A stretch of 64,000 bases of DNA from Mycobacterium gallinarum (GCF_010726765.1 NZ_AP022601.1:4278001-4342000), one strand, 5' to 3'; shown: positions 9,477-18,555, numbered from the stretch's first letter. The notes: a model not told the origin generated them from the letters alone. Numbers and translations are program-made.

Positions 9477-10178
9477 TGCTTTCTCCTTCCGAGTCTCTAT
9501 TCCCGACGTACTGTCGCCCAGCGGTCTGTCGCTCAGCTGTGTCGAGCCGCGATTCGCATCGGTCGTGAGTTGCGCCATGGGAATCCACCAGCGCGCCGCT
9601 CTGTCGCAGAGTGCAAGATGCTGCGCGCGCATCCAGTGCCGTGGATATCCATGCACTGCGCGGATCGACACGAGGCGCCGGGTCACAGCACGTTGACACC
9701 TGTATCACCAGGGAGCTATCCGCGTACCACAACTACTGCACCACTAGTCCCTGTGCGAATGCTGAGGACTAGATGTGATTGATCGAATCTTCTGCTTTGA
9801 TGTTCTCAGGCTGCTGAAACATGTTGTACGCCTTGCAATTAACGGCAGAAGCGGTTTGCGTGAGTGTCGGTCAGTGCCCCACCGATGTGGGTGTAGATCG
9901 AATCGGAAAGCGAATCCATTTCTCCGGCTACCAGTCTCGCCGATTCTCCGACTACCAGTCTCGTCGACCCGATTGATCAGGACGGCGAACGACCCGAGTA
10001 CGCGCTCGTCGACGCGCGGTTCCACGACGATCAGCGCCTCGGCCAGTCGGCGGCTAGCGGCACTCGGCGGGTCAGCAATCCCGCCAGCCAGGTCGGGTTC
10101 GCCGCAGCGAGCGCCTGCGCACCGGCTCACGATTTCACCATCGAGACCAACTGCTGACGGTCGTCGGCCAGTCGGGGG
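9477..10178. other. Region without a confident gene; coding-like segment on + strand about 9930-10157
   Basis: Between 9930 and the stop at 10155-10157 one + frame is open with strongly GC-biased third positions (contains DGERPEYALVDARFHDD and HDFTIETNC at its end), which looks like the 3' end of a former gene. No start, ribosome site or family could be recognised. A short direct repeat (CTACCAGTCTCG, twice, 24 nt apart) lies at its 5' side near 9928-9963. Confidence 0.35.
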
Positions 10179-10559
10179 TTGAAACCACGCAGCCCGGGTA
10201 AGCGGTCAGGTGTGATCGTGCGACGGATCGCCTTGTTCGCGGGGGTTGTGGCGTTAATCGTCGCAACGGCGGGTCTACTTGTTCCTCTTTCGGTTTCTCC
10301 TGAAGGGGAGTCTTCTGTCGGGTGCGGAAGCGCCATAGCTCCCGACCTGTCTGCCGCCCGTGCCAACGACGACGGAAGCGCCGCCAACATCCCTGTTCCC
10401 GGCGGGATCGTGGTCGACACGAAGTTCACTCGGCTGTGTCAATTGGACCTCGAGGATCGCCGGATCTGGACGATCACCCTGGCTGCCGTCGGAGCCCTCG
10501 CTGTCATCGGGGCCCTCGTGCTCGGCGCATTATCCAATCGACGAACGCCCACGCCATAA
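10179..10559 (+). CDS. Small two-helix membrane/secreted protein of mycobacterial type, unknown function
   Basis: 126 aa from TTG (a GTG about 11 codons in is an alternative). A hydrophobic segment (about 14-38) is followed by an exported loop of about 55 residues with two cysteines (VGCGSA, LCQLD) and a second membrane helix near the C-terminus (about 98-118). This two-TM, two-cysteine loop layout is common among unnamed mycobacterial membrane proteins. No catalytic motif is visible. Function not known. Confidence 0.6.
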   Translation: MKPRSPGKRSGVIVRRIALFAGVVALIVATAGLLVPLSVSPEGESSVGCGSAIAPDLSAARANDDGSAANIPVPGGIVVDTKFTRLCQLDLEDRRIWTITLAAVGALAVIGALVLGALSNRRTPTP

Positions 10560-10658
10560 CGATGCCGCATCGGATCTGGTGCGAGAGAAATGCCGCTCCA
10601 TGGTGCGTACCACAAACTCAATCGCCCGTCACGCGGAACCTTAAGAGAGCAGATGCAG

Positions 10659-11132
10659 ATGACGAACCCAACATATGGGCACACCCAATCAACAACACAT
10701 TTCGCCCCACTACTTGGCGGCCCAGCACCTGTAGACCGAATGTCGGGCTGCGGATTCCCGGTGGAGCATGTCCGGATCGTGGGTGATGGTGTCCGTACGT
10801 CGAGCACGTCACCGAAAGTGATGACGAAGGGCAAGGCCGCCCTCGCCGGTTCGGCCAGCGGCGCCTGGTTCGGCGTGCTCGTCGGGCTGCTCTTCGCCAT
10901 CGTCGTCGTAGGCCCGCTGTGGCTGTGGATGGTGCTGGTCGCCGTCGTGGTCGGCGCCATCTGGGGTGCGATCTTCGGTTTCGCGTCGCACTGGTCCACG
11001 CGCGGTCGACGCGACTTCTCCAGCGTGCAGACCCTCCGAGCCCAGCGTTACGACGTCTACGTCGCCGCCGAGCATGCCGCCGAGGCGGCCCGCTACGTCG
11101 AATCCGCAACCACCGGCGAACAACCCTCATAG
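10659..11132 (+). CDS. General stress protein paralogue with apparently compensated frameshifts
   Basis: 157 aa (ATG 10659; ATG 10653 also possible, AGAGAG upstream). The middle (GFPVEHVRIVGDGVRT) and the membrane hairpin followed by RGRRDFSSVQTLRAQRYDVY match the stress-protein family of the gene at 8955. Residues about 14-30 (HFAPLLGG..PVDRMS) do not match, but the +1 frame over the same bases reads YLAAQHL, as the family expects. Likewise TSSTSPKV reads VEHVT in the other frame before MTKGKAA resumes. Paired indels seem to have garbled two short stretches while keeping the gene open. It may be functional or decaying. Confidence 0.65.
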   Translation: MTNPTYGHTQSTTHFAPLLGGPAPVDRMSGCGFPVEHVRIVGDGVRTSSTSPKVMTKGKAALAGSASGAWFGVLVGLLFAIVVVGPLWLWMVLVAVVVGAIWGAIFGFASHWSTRGRRDFSSVQTLRAQRYDVYVAAEHAAEAARYVESATTGEQPS

Positions 11133-11190
11133 GCGCACGTCACGGTAAAAACGATTCATGTCTACCGAGGGCAGATGCTCCGGATCCGCA

Positions 11191-11628
11191 GGATCGTGAC
11201 CCGGAAACCCTTGACCGCGAACTCGATGAGTTTTGCGGCGAGCTTCGCATGATCATCCCCGGAGTAACGGTGCTGATGTCCGGCTTTGAACCGAAAACAG
11301 CAGGGCGTCTACTTTGTGGCGTTCCTGTCCACGACGCTGGCGGTAATCTTTCTGCTCGGCGAGCCCGCCTACCGCCGGCTGCGTGGGAAGTCTTACGACA
11401 AAGGCCCGATTGGTCAAGACGGCCGGTCGGCAGATGACAACCGCGATGGTTCTGCTCGCTGCGGGCATGGGTTCGGTGGACTTTCTCATCACCGACCTGA
11501 TATTCGGCCCAACCGGCTCGACACCAGTCACCATCATCGTGCTGATCGTCATCGCAACGACCTGGTTCGGGCTGCCTTTATGGCGCCGAATGCGTAGCGG
11601 AATCCCGACGCGACCGATGTCGCGTTAG
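11191..11628 (+). pseudogene. DUF6328 membrane protein remnant
   Basis: Three frames together spell one four-helix membrane protein: ETLDRELDEFCGELRMIIPG (N-terminal), then QGVYFVAFLSTTLAVIFLL (second frame, near 11300), then VKTAGRQMTTAMVLLAAGMG and WFGLPLWRRM (third frame, to 11628). This order (ELRMxxPGVxVL, YFVAFLST, FxITDLxF, WFxLPLxRR) is the DUF6328 pattern of actinobacterial membrane proteins. A deletion removed the second helix and at least one frameshift occurred. Confidence 0.65.
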
Positions 11629-11631
11629 CAT

Positions 11632-11908
11632 CATCCGAGCCGGCCGACAACGTAGTCTTCGGCAGCTTTCTGATTCGGGTTGGAAAACATCTTCTCGGTG
11701 TCGTCCATCTCCACGAGCTTGCCGAGCGCGCCGGTGTCCTTGATGTTGACGAACCCGGTGCAGTCGCTCACCCGCGCCGCCTGCTGCATATTGTGCCTGA
11801 CGATGACGATGGTTAAATCTAACCTTCTTCAGCTCGTTGATCAGTTCTCGATTGCCAGTGTCGAGACCGGAACCAGCGCCGAGCACGGCTCGTTCAACAG
11901 GACCACGC
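11632..11908 (-). pseudogene. pstB: Phosphate ABC transporter ATPase PstB, C-terminal remnant
   Basis: On the minus strand the last part reads [20 protein letters not shown] and [15 protein letters not shown] to [10 protein letters not shown], the H-loop and C-terminal signature of PstB. Just upstream another frame gives [16 protein letters not shown], the post-Walker B region. The Walker A, the signature motif and the rest are gone, and the two parts are in different frames. It is a dead fragment of a phosphate importer ATPase. Confidence 0.75.
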
Positions 11909-11971
11909 ATATGGGCACTCCGCCCAATAGATTGTGCGACGGCGGATTAGGTGACTTGGTAGATGGTCAAG

Positions 11972-12496
11972 CTACTTCTGGGTGGGGCACGCCTCGATGG
12001 GAACCAGGAACTCCAGCTCCCCGCGCTTCTCGAATCGGAACGTAACGTCCACCGACTTCCCGGGTGTGACGTTGCCCTTCATGCCTTCCAGGGTCACGGT
12101 GAACGGCTCGTCCGGTGCGGCAGGGTCGTCAAGGTTTTCCACGGGCTGGCCCGCCGCGATGGTTGATTTGGGCGGAATCTCCACCGTCGCAGTCGGCGAG
12201 ATCCGAACCATGTCGGCGGCGTCTGTCGTGATCCCAAGCAGTCGCTCTGATTCCGCGGGTCTAATGTTGGACACCGTGAAACGGAGGTTCGCACTTTCTC
12301 CGACCTGAATCGCGCACGAGCCTGGCAGAAACTTGGGCACGATGAACGCGTTCTCGACTGATGTTGGCTCGGTATCGGTGCCCGATCCGCGGTTCGACGA
12401 GTTGTAGTCGGCATCGTTTCCGCAACCGGCGGCTAGCGTCGTCAGTAGCGCGACACCAACTGTCGCAGATCGTCCTAGCCTCGCTGGATACACCAT
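11972..12496 (-). CDS. LpqE-like lipoprotein
   Basis: About 174 aa from ATG 12496 (a longer frame exists to 12568). A lipobox TLAAGC is followed by a low-complexity linker and a beta-rich domain (AIQVGESANLRFTVSN, RLLGITTDAADMV, PGKSVDVTFRFEKRG). The overall design matches the LpqE/copper-chaperone-like lipoproteins of mycobacteria. No Met/His copper cluster is evident, so metal binding is unproven. Expected location is the outer face of the membrane. Confidence 0.68.
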   Translation of the reverse strand: MVYPARLGRSATVGVALLTTLAAGCGNDADYNSSNRGSGTDTEPTSVENAFIVPKFLPGSCAIQVGESANLRFTVSNIRPAESERLLGITTDAADMVRISPTATVEIPPKSTIAAGQPVENLDDPAAPDEPFTVTLEGMKGNVTPGKSVDVTFRFEKRGELEFLVPIEACPTQK

Positions 12497-12525
12497 AAGT
12501 TGCGGGTAACCCGATCTGAACCGGA

Positions 12526-12790
12526 CTAATCCCACAGCATTTCGGCAACCCAGATCTGACCAGACCAATCGTCAAATTGCGTGCCCCGATGGTGGTAGAG
12601 CCGACAGCGTCCAGGAACCAGGACCGCCGCGGTGACCCTGCTCGGTGAGGAACTGACGTTCAGCGTGGACCATGGGTATGACTTGTCCGAGGATTCCCAT
12701 GCACAGGTCGGGCAACTTAGCCGGTATCTGCCCACGAAACCCATCGAACGCGGCGCCGGGATTGGGGACCGTCACCGAGCGCGAACTCGC
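12526..12790 (-). pseudogene. Decayed coding segment of unknown family
   Basis: One minus frame (PAKLPDLCMGILGQV, HAERQFLTEQGH, GPGSWTLSALPP) runs into another (FDDWSGQIWVAEMLWD, stop at 12526) near 12590. Both show coding-like composition and seem to be one C-terminal half split by a frameshift. I do not recognise the family. The end abuts the start of the LpqE-like gene. Confidence 0.35.
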
Positions 12791-12799
12791 GATGCATAC

Positions 12800-13294
12800 C
12801 GAGTCTCCCCAACGGTTATCGTCCTGGACATCCCGGCGCTCGGCGAGCTACCTCGTCGAGCTACTGGGCTTGGCTTTCCTTATTTGAACGAGGCGATATG
12901 AAAATTTGTCGCCGAATCGCTTGGCCGAAAGTGTCCAGGCGTCGAACGGTTCTACGTCCACAAACGGGACGCACTGTCTATCGGCACGAGCGTTCGCGTT
13001 CGTGACATTCGCGGTGAGCCTCCGAGACCGTTGGCCGCCGAGATGGTGTCTGCAGAACGTGCGACTCTCAGCGAAAGGCGTTGCGGGGGTTGGAGCGTGA
13101 CCGATTTCCGTTTGCAAAATGCGGCATCAGGACGGAAGCCAGTCCTATTAAATCTTCACTCTCGACCTGGAAGTTCACAATCCCAGTCTGAAGGTGCGAT
13201 AACTCTTGTGCGATGGCTCAGCGTCGCGCACACTGTGGTCGCCCGATCAGCAGAAGCGCATAAGAAACAGACGGCGTCGATAGGCCCGACTTCT
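12800..13294. other. Region with no supported gene
   Basis: Short frames in several phases only; nothing recognisable. Confidence 0.4.
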
Positions 13295-13771
13295 TCATAT
13301 GAACGCGCGATCATGTTCGGCGACGGGTTCGCCGGCAGCAGTCGCGAAGTCGTCCAGTGCAGCGGCCAGTTGATCGCGTTGAGTGGAAGCCAACTTGCGG
13401 AGAATCCGCCGGATCGCGGTCCGGCGGTGACGAATGACGCGCTCGATCAATGCGCTTCCGTCGGCGGTAAGCGTTAGTTCCAGTTGGCGGCGATCTGACG
13501 GGTCGTCGCGGCGGTCGACTATGCCGAGCTTAAGTAGTCGATCGCAAATACGGCTAGCGTTGGACGGGGCCACTCCCAGGCCGACGGCGACGCCCCCCAG
13601 ATTCAACGGACCGCGGGTCGCGAGCATCATCATCACGCGCAATTGTGGGACGGTGACAACATCGTCGACTTCGGCGATCGAAGCTGCGGTGATGCCCACC
13701 AAAGCCCGCGACGCGCGGAGTACCGACTCCACCTGATCCGCCGATACCCGGCTGTTGTTGTGCTCAGCCAT
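13295..13771 (-). CDS. MarR family transcriptional regulator
   Basis: 158 aa with the MarR winged helix: the recognition region NLGGVAVGLGVAPSNASRIC and the wing with DDPSDRRQLELTLT (the D-x-R-x-x-x-L/V-x-L-T signature). It is transcribed divergently from the glucose dehydrogenase gene 89 nt away, so it most likely controls that gene and itself in response to a small ligand. Ligand unknown. Confidence 0.9.
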   Translation of the reverse strand: MAEHNNSRVSADQVESVLRASRALVGITAASIAEVDDVVTVPQLRVMMMLATRGPLNLGGVAVGLGVAPSNASRICDRLLKLGIVDRRDDPSDRRQLELTLTADGSALIERVIRHRRTAIRRILRKLASTQRDQLAAALDDFATAAGEPVAEHDRAFI

Positions 13772-13811
13772 AACCCTCCAATCGACAAGAACCGCCTAAT
13801 TGTTATCACAC

Positions 13812-13824
13812 CGCAACCATTGCG
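13812..13824. promoter_or_regulatory. Palindrome CGCAA-CCA-TTGCG in the marR/glucose dehydrogenase divergent promoter
   Basis: A perfect 5+3+5 inverted repeat in the 89-nt divergent intergenic region, followed by a further TTGCAA. A plausible MarR operator by position only. Confidence 0.35.
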
Positions 13825-13860
13825 TGTTTGCAACCACTGCAGTCCGGCAACTACTCGAGT

Positions 13861-14919
13861 ATGCAAGCTCTGACCGTGCAACCCAAGACGGCCGAATCGC
13901 TAGGCGTCGAGGACGTGGCGGACCCGCGCCGCCCACCCGACGAGCTACTGGTCGACGGCTTGGCTATCGGCGTCTGCGGCACCGATAAGGAGATCGTCAG
14001 CGGGGAATACGGGTGTCCGCCCAAAGGACGTGACCGGTTGATCTTGGGCCATGAGTCCCTGGGCCGAGTCGCCGAGGCGCCTGCTCACAGCGGATTCAGG
14101 GAAGGCGACCTCGTCGTCGGGGTCGTACGCCGACCAGATCCGGTGCCATGCGCGGCTTGCCGCCACGGGGAGTTCGACATGTGTCGCAACGGTCGCTACA
14201 CCGAGAGGGGGATCAAGGAACGCGACGGGTACGGCAGCCAACGCTGGACCGTCGAGACCGAGTTCGCGGTGGCGATCGACCCAGCTCTTGAAGCGGTGGG
14301 GGTTCTGATGGAACCCACCACGGTGGTAGCCAAAGCTTGGGAACAGGTGCACCGGGTAGGTCAGCGAGGATACTTCGATCCACGGCGCGCCCTGATCACG
14401 GGCGCGGGTCCCATTGGCTTGCTTGCCGCCCTGCTCGGAATTCAGCACGGACTGGATACTCACGTACTCGATCGGGTCACCAACGGACCGAAACCGGCCA
14501 TCGTGGAGGCACTCGGCGCCACCTACCACGCCGACGACATCGACGACGTCACCGCGAAACTGAACCCGGACGTGATCATCGAGGCCACCGGCGCTGCGCC
14601 TGTTGTCTTCGGCGCGATCGCCGGCACCGCCACGTGCGGCATCGTCTGCCTAACGGGGGTGTCACCCGCGGGTCGCCGACTACGCATCGACGCCGGCTCG
14701 CTCAACCGCGAACTCGTGCTGGAAAACGACGCCGTCTTCGGCTCAGTCAACGCCAATCTGCGTCATTACCGCCAAGCCGCCGTCGCCTTGGCATCTGCAG
14801 ACAAGGACTGGTTGGCGAGTCTCATCACACGACGTGTTCCGCTCCATCGCGCAGCCGAGGCCTTCACCGAGCAACCCGACGACGTTAAGGTCATCATCAC
14901 CCTCGATAGCGATCGATGA
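13861..14919 (+). CDS. Zinc-dependent glucose 1-dehydrogenase (MDR superfamily)
   Basis: 352 aa from ATG 13861. It has catalytic-zinc positions Cys39 (GVCGTDKE) and GHE (63-65), a lobe loop with Cys97/Cys100/Cys108, the Rossmann motif GAGPIG (181-186) and the YxERGIKERDG segment typical of archaeal-type glucose dehydrogenases. The expected reaction is beta-D-glucose + NAD(P)+ to glucono-1,5-lactone. The stop overlaps the start of the GH15 gene by 4 nt (ATGA). The pair would release glucose from trehalose or a glucan and oxidise it. Regulated probably by the divergent MarR protein. Confidence 0.88.
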   Translation: MQALTVQPKTAESLGVEDVADPRRPPDELLVDGLAIGVCGTDKEIVSGEYGCPPKGRDRLILGHESLGRVAEAPAHSGFREGDLVVGVVRRPDPVPCAACRHGEFDMCRNGRYTERGIKERDGYGSQRWTVETEFAVAIDPALEAVGVLMEPTTVVAKAWEQVHRVGQRGYFDPRRALITGAGPIGLLAALLGIQHGLDTHVLDRVTNGPKPAIVEALGATYHADDIDDVTAKLNPDVIIEATGAAPVVFGAIAGTATCGIVCLTGVSPAGRRLRIDAGSLNRELVLENDAVFGSVNANLRHYRQAAVALASADKDWLASLITRRVPLHRAAEAFTEQPDDVKVIITLDSDR

Positions 14920-16727
14920 CCGTGGCCCCCATCGAGGACTACGCGCTACTCGGCGATCTGCACACCGCTGCGCTCGTCGGTCGAGACGGCGCGATCGACT
15001 GGCTGTGTCTGCCCCGATTCGACTCCCCGTCCTGTTTCGGCGCCTTGCTCGATGGACCGGACGCGGGCCACTGGTTGTTGGCACCGGTGGGCGCACGGTC
15101 GGCCGATCGGCGGACGTACCTGGACGACACGCTGATCCTGCACACCGAGTGGGACACCGACGATGGTCGGGTTCGACTAATCGACTTCATGCCACCACGG
15201 GGCGAGTCGGCCGACGTCGTACGCATCGTCGAGGGTATACGCGGACGGGTGATGATGACGATGTCGCTGCGGCTGCGCTTCGACTACGGCCATGTCGTGC
15301 CGTGGGTGCGTCGCCGGAGTGACGGTCTCTTGGCGATAGCCGGTCCCGACGCGGTATGGCTGCGCACGCCGGTCGAGACTCGGGGCGAACATCTGACCAC
15401 TGTGGCCGACTTCAACGTGGAAGCCGGGCAAAGGATCTCGTTCGTGCTGACCCACCGACCGTCCCATCTTTCGGCGTCAAAACCCGTCGATGCCGAGCGA
15501 GCACTGCGTGAGACCGAGGAGTGGTGGCGGCGATGGATGGGGCAGTGTCGTTACACCGGCCGGTGGCAACCGGAGGTACGTCGGGCACTGTTACTGCTCA
15601 AGGCCCTGACCTACGCGCCTACCGGAGGCATCGTCGCCGCCGCCACTACCTCGTTGCCTGAACAGATGGGCGGACCGCGGAACTGGGACTACCGATACTG
15701 CTGGCTACGCGATGCCACCTTCACGCTGCAGGCGCTGCTCGGTACCGGTTTCGTCGACGAGGCTCATGCGTGGCGCGAGTGGCTCGTGCGGGCGGTGGCG
15801 GGTGACCCAGGGGACCTGCAGATCATGTATGGGCTCGACGGCCGGCGAAGACTGCCGGAATTCGAACTGCCGTGGCTTGCGGGTTATGAAGGATCGCGAC
15901 CGGTGCGCGTCGGCAACGCCGCTTCTGGGCAGAGACAGCTCGACGTGTGGGGTGAAGTGCTCGACGGCCTGCACCTCGCCCGCGCTTCGGGCCTCCCCAC
16001 CGACGACACTGCGTGGGACGTTCAGCTTGCGCTCCTGGACTTCCTGGAAGGTCATTGGGACGAGCCCGACTACAGCCTCTGGGAAGTTCGGGGCCCTGCG
16101 CGACAGTTCGTTCATTCAAAGGTCATGGCGTGGGCCGGGGTCGACCGAGCGGTTCGCACCGTGGAGCATCATCGCCTGCCAGGGCCGTTGACCAGATGGC
16201 GCGAGTTGCGCGATGAGATTCACCGCAGTATCTGCACGCACGGCATCGACCCGGCCCGTGGCTGCTTCACACAGTCGTACGGCTCGAAGCACCTTGACGC
16301 CGCACTGTTGCTGCTACCTCGCGTCGGCTTCCTGCCCTGGACGGATCGTCGAATAATCAACACCGTCAAGGCGGTTCGCGAGGAGTTGAGCTGGAACGGG
16401 CTGCTGCTCCGCTATGATCCTGAGAAGAGCGATGACGGACTACCCGGCTCAGAGGGTGCGTTTCTGGCCTGTAGCTTCTGGCTGGTTGATGCCCTCTGCG
16501 GCATTGGTCAGGGTGATCGGGCGGCCGCACTCTACGAGGAGCTGCTCGAACTGCGCAACGACGTCGGAATGCTCAGCGAGGAATACGACCCCACTGCGCG
16601 ACGTCATCTGGGCAACACGCCCCAGGCGTTCAGTCTGGTCGGCTTGATCAACAGCGCCAGACAACTCAGTGGCCATGAGACGACGACGAGTGCCCGCAGC
16701 AGCGCGCAACACCTCGATGCCCTCTAA
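14916..16727 (+). CDS. Glycoside hydrolase family 15 (trehalase/glucoamylase-like)
   Basis: 603 aa, the usual size of mycobacterial GH15 trehalases. The N-terminus (IEDYALLGDLHTAALVGRDG, IDWLCLPRFDSPSCF) is the beta-sandwich domain; the (alpha/alpha)6 barrel begins near 215 with NWDYRYCWLRDA (256-267), which carries substrate-binding residues. Mycobacterial members hydrolyse trehalose to two glucose. No signal peptide, so it is cytoplasmic and probably acts on the internal trehalose stress reserve. Coupled to the glucose dehydrogenase upstream. Confidence 0.92.
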   Translation: MTVAPIEDYALLGDLHTAALVGRDGAIDWLCLPRFDSPSCFGALLDGPDAGHWLLAPVGARSADRRTYLDDTLILHTEWDTDDGRVRLIDFMPPRGESADVVRIVEGIRGRVMMTMSLRLRFDYGHVVPWVRRRSDGLLAIAGPDAVWLRTPVETRGEHLTTVADFNVEAGQRISFVLTHRPSHLSASKPVDAERALRETEEWWRRWMGQCRYTGRWQPEVRRALLLLKALTYAPTGGIVAAATTSLPEQMGGPRNWDYRYCWLRDATFTLQALLGTGFVDEAHAWREWLVRAVAGDPGDLQIMYGLDGRRRLPEFELPWLAGYEGSRPVRVGNAASGQRQLDVWGEVLDGLHLARASGLPTDDTAWDVQLALLDFLEGHWDEPDYSLWEVRGPARQFVHSKVMAWAGVDRAVRTVEHHRLPGPLTRWRELRDEIHRSICTHGIDPARGCFTQSYGSKHLDAALLLLPRVGFLPWTDRRIINTVKAVREELSWNGLLLRYDPEKSDDGLPGSEGAFLACSFWLVDALCGIGQGDRAAALYEELLELRNDVGMLSEEYDPTARRHLGNTPQAFSLVGLINSARQLSGHETTTSARSSAQHLDAL

Positions 16728-16862
16728 CGATCTCCAGCTCACCTCAGCAATAGCCCGCACACCCTCGGGGTTTCTCAGCTACTTCTTAGTACGCAATGAT
16801 TGCGCCTACGCAATTAAATGTTTAGAACGGAAGTACGCCACTGTGACCGATGGGAGGCAGTC

Positions 16863-17543
16863 GTGAGTCAGCGACCCACGAACGATCCGACCGATGGACG
16901 ACGCGTTCTGGATGTCGCAGAGGGAATTCTCATCGCGCTACGTCACTGCAGTGCAGAGCAAGCCTTTGACGAGCTTGTCACGACTTCCACGCGGCGAAAC
17001 GTACCGCTCTTCGCGCTGGCCCAAGCGCTGATTAACCTGGCGGCAGGCCGCTGTGAAACAGAACCGGACCATGCCGCCCGAGCGGTGCGATCGCAGTGGG
17101 CTGATGCGTTTGATGGGCGCTCCGAAGTGAAGGAATTGGCTCCCCCTGAAAGCCACCCGAGTCCTGTGAACGCTGTCACAACACTTCGCTCGTCTTCTCA
17201 CCACAGTGTCGGCGAGGCACGAGTAGAGGTCCTGGATGGGAGACCGCTCGCAGCCCTGAATGGGAACGAGATTTTTCGGGAGATTGCGCAACTGCGTCTT
17301 AAGTTGACCAGCCAGCCCGTCATCGAGCAGGCGAAGGGAATGCTTATGCAGTCGTTTGGCCTGAAGGCCGACGACGCATTCAACGTCTTGAAATCGCTGT
17401 CACAGGACTGCAACGTCAAACTGCGCGATGTATCTCGACGCATTGTCGACGACTGCACCTCCGATGCGCCTCGACCGGAATACCACACCGCCGAGGATTA
17501 CCTGCACTTTGTCCGGCGGGATTTGCGATCTTCCGTGGTATGA
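16863..17543 (+). CDS. Protein with two ANTAR RNA-binding domains
   Basis: 226 aa from GTG 16863 with a GGGAGG site. The C-terminal half (about 140-200; VIEQAKGMLMQSFGLKADDA, followed by F-N-V-L) is a clear ANTAR domain. The N-terminal half (about 15-65; DVAEGILIALRHCSAEQAF) has the same three-helix layout and looks like a second, more diverged ANTAR. ANTAR domains bind paired RNA stem-loops and stop transcription termination. No sensor domain (GAF/PAS/receiver) is present, so the trigger must come from elsewhere. It follows the GH15 gene by 135 nt. Confidence 0.85.
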   Translation: MSQRPTNDPTDGRRVLDVAEGILIALRHCSAEQAFDELVTTSTRRNVPLFALAQALINLAAGRCETEPDHAARAVRSQWADAFDGRSEVKELAPPESHPSPVNAVTTLRSSSHHSVGEARVEVLDGRPLAALNGNEIFREIAQLRLKLTSQPVIEQAKGMLMQSFGLKADDAFNVLKSLSQDCNVKLRDVSRRIVDDCTSDAPRPEYHTAEDYLHFVRRDLRSSVV

Positions 17544-17612
17544 ATGTCGGTGTCGCTCAGGCGATACTGATCGTCCACCCGACACGAAGATGTCCGGTGA
17601 ATTCTCGAACGA

Positions 17613-17963
17613 TCATTGTCGGCGAGCTCCGGCCCCCGGGTATCGAGCACGATTCATGTCTACGCGCCATCCATTGGCATGGAAGGGGACGCCTTCTTCG
17701 ATCAGCAGCGCGCGGGCGCGGCCACCATGGCAGGTGGCGGGGGTCCCGTCGGCGCGGACGACTCGCCACCACGGCACATTGGCGTCGAGCAGACTCACTG
17801 CGCGGCCGACCTGACGGGGGCCGACTCCGATCCTGCTGCCGATGTCTCCGTAAGTCGTGACGGAGCCAAGAGGAATGGTTTGGACGTCTTCACAGACGTC
17901 ATCGACGATGCTCACCTGGTCCTCATCCGGCGGGCGGGTAGGTGAGGTTGCCGCCATCGACAT
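17613..17963 (-). CDS. Alkyltransferase-like protein (MGMT-family, catalytic Cys absent)
   Basis: 116 aa. It has the DNA-binding helix-turn-helix GSVTTYGDIGSRIGVGPRQV (32-51) and VPWWRVV (63-69) in place of the PCHRV of active O6-alkylguanine transferases; the acceptor Cys is Trp. Such proteins mark bulky O6-alkylguanine lesions for nucleotide excision repair. The gene overlaps the DUF488 gene upstream by 41 nt, so the two are co-expressed. Confidence 0.88.
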   Translation of the reverse strand: MSMAATSPTRPPDEDQVSIVDDVCEDVQTIPLGSVTTYGDIGSRIGVGPRQVGRAVSLLDANVPWWRVVRADGTPATCHGGRARALLIEEGVPFHANGWRVDMNRARYPGAGARRQ

Positions 17964-18450
17964 GGGCGAAGTCGCTCAACGTCGCTCGGGTCGTGGTCGA
18001 TGCGGACATGATGTGGCGGACCTCGGCTCCGGCGACGATCAGCGCATCGGTGATCAGTCTGCGGTGACAGCGCCAGGGGACCGCCTCGCTGCACATGATC
18101 GCCGGACGGAGGTGGTCGCTGAGCTGGAGCAGCTCGCTCAGCCCATCGGCGAACTCGGTGCTTTGCATGTAGTCGGCGTAGTCACGGAACGCCTTGACTC
18201 GCCACCCTCCGTTCGGGCTTTCGACACCAGCCGGGGTATGGCGCCGACCACCCAGCTTCTGAAGCCACCGGTAGTCAATGTCGGTCGGCATCTCCTCGAT
18301 TATCGCCGCTTGGTTCCACTGCGGGAACTTTCGCGACGCCGGATAGGAGCGCACATCGACCAGAACGGTGATCGCGGTGGCGCGCAACATGGTCACTACG
18401 TCCTCGAAGGCGCGTGTTGAATGACCGATCGTCCAGACACGAATGGCCAA
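17923..18450 (-). CDS. DUF488 family protein
   Basis: About 175 aa from TTG 18450, chosen for a GGAGGG site 8 nt upstream (a longer start at 18489 exists). It shows the family hallmarks: VWTIGHSTR at the N-terminus, LVDVRSYPASRKFP and the C-terminal Cys-rich stretch MCSEAVPWRCHR. The function of DUF488 proteins is unknown; links to DNA repair have been proposed on gene context. Here it overlaps an alkyltransferase-like gene, which fits a repair role by inference. Confidence 0.85.
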   Translation of the reverse strand: MAIRVWTIGHSTRAFEDVVTMLRATAITVLVDVRSYPASRKFPQWNQAAIIEEMPTDIDYRWLQKLGGRRHTPAGVESPNGGWRVKAFRDYADYMQSTEFADGLSELLQLSDHLRPAIMCSEAVPWRCHRRLITDALIVAGAEVRHIMSASTTTRATLSDFAHVDGGNLTYPPAG

Positions 18451-18555
18451 TATCAAACCCTCCCTTTTGGTCGAGGTGATCGAACGCATCAGCGATTTTT
18501 CCGGGCGACGGCTTGATTCACCAGTGGGCGCGGCGCGCTTCTGGCGATGTCACGA

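Noticed and set aside
17540..17860. Plus-strand frame opposite the alkyltransferase-like gene
   Set aside because: Shadow frame; the minus frame has the recognisable MGMT-like motifs.
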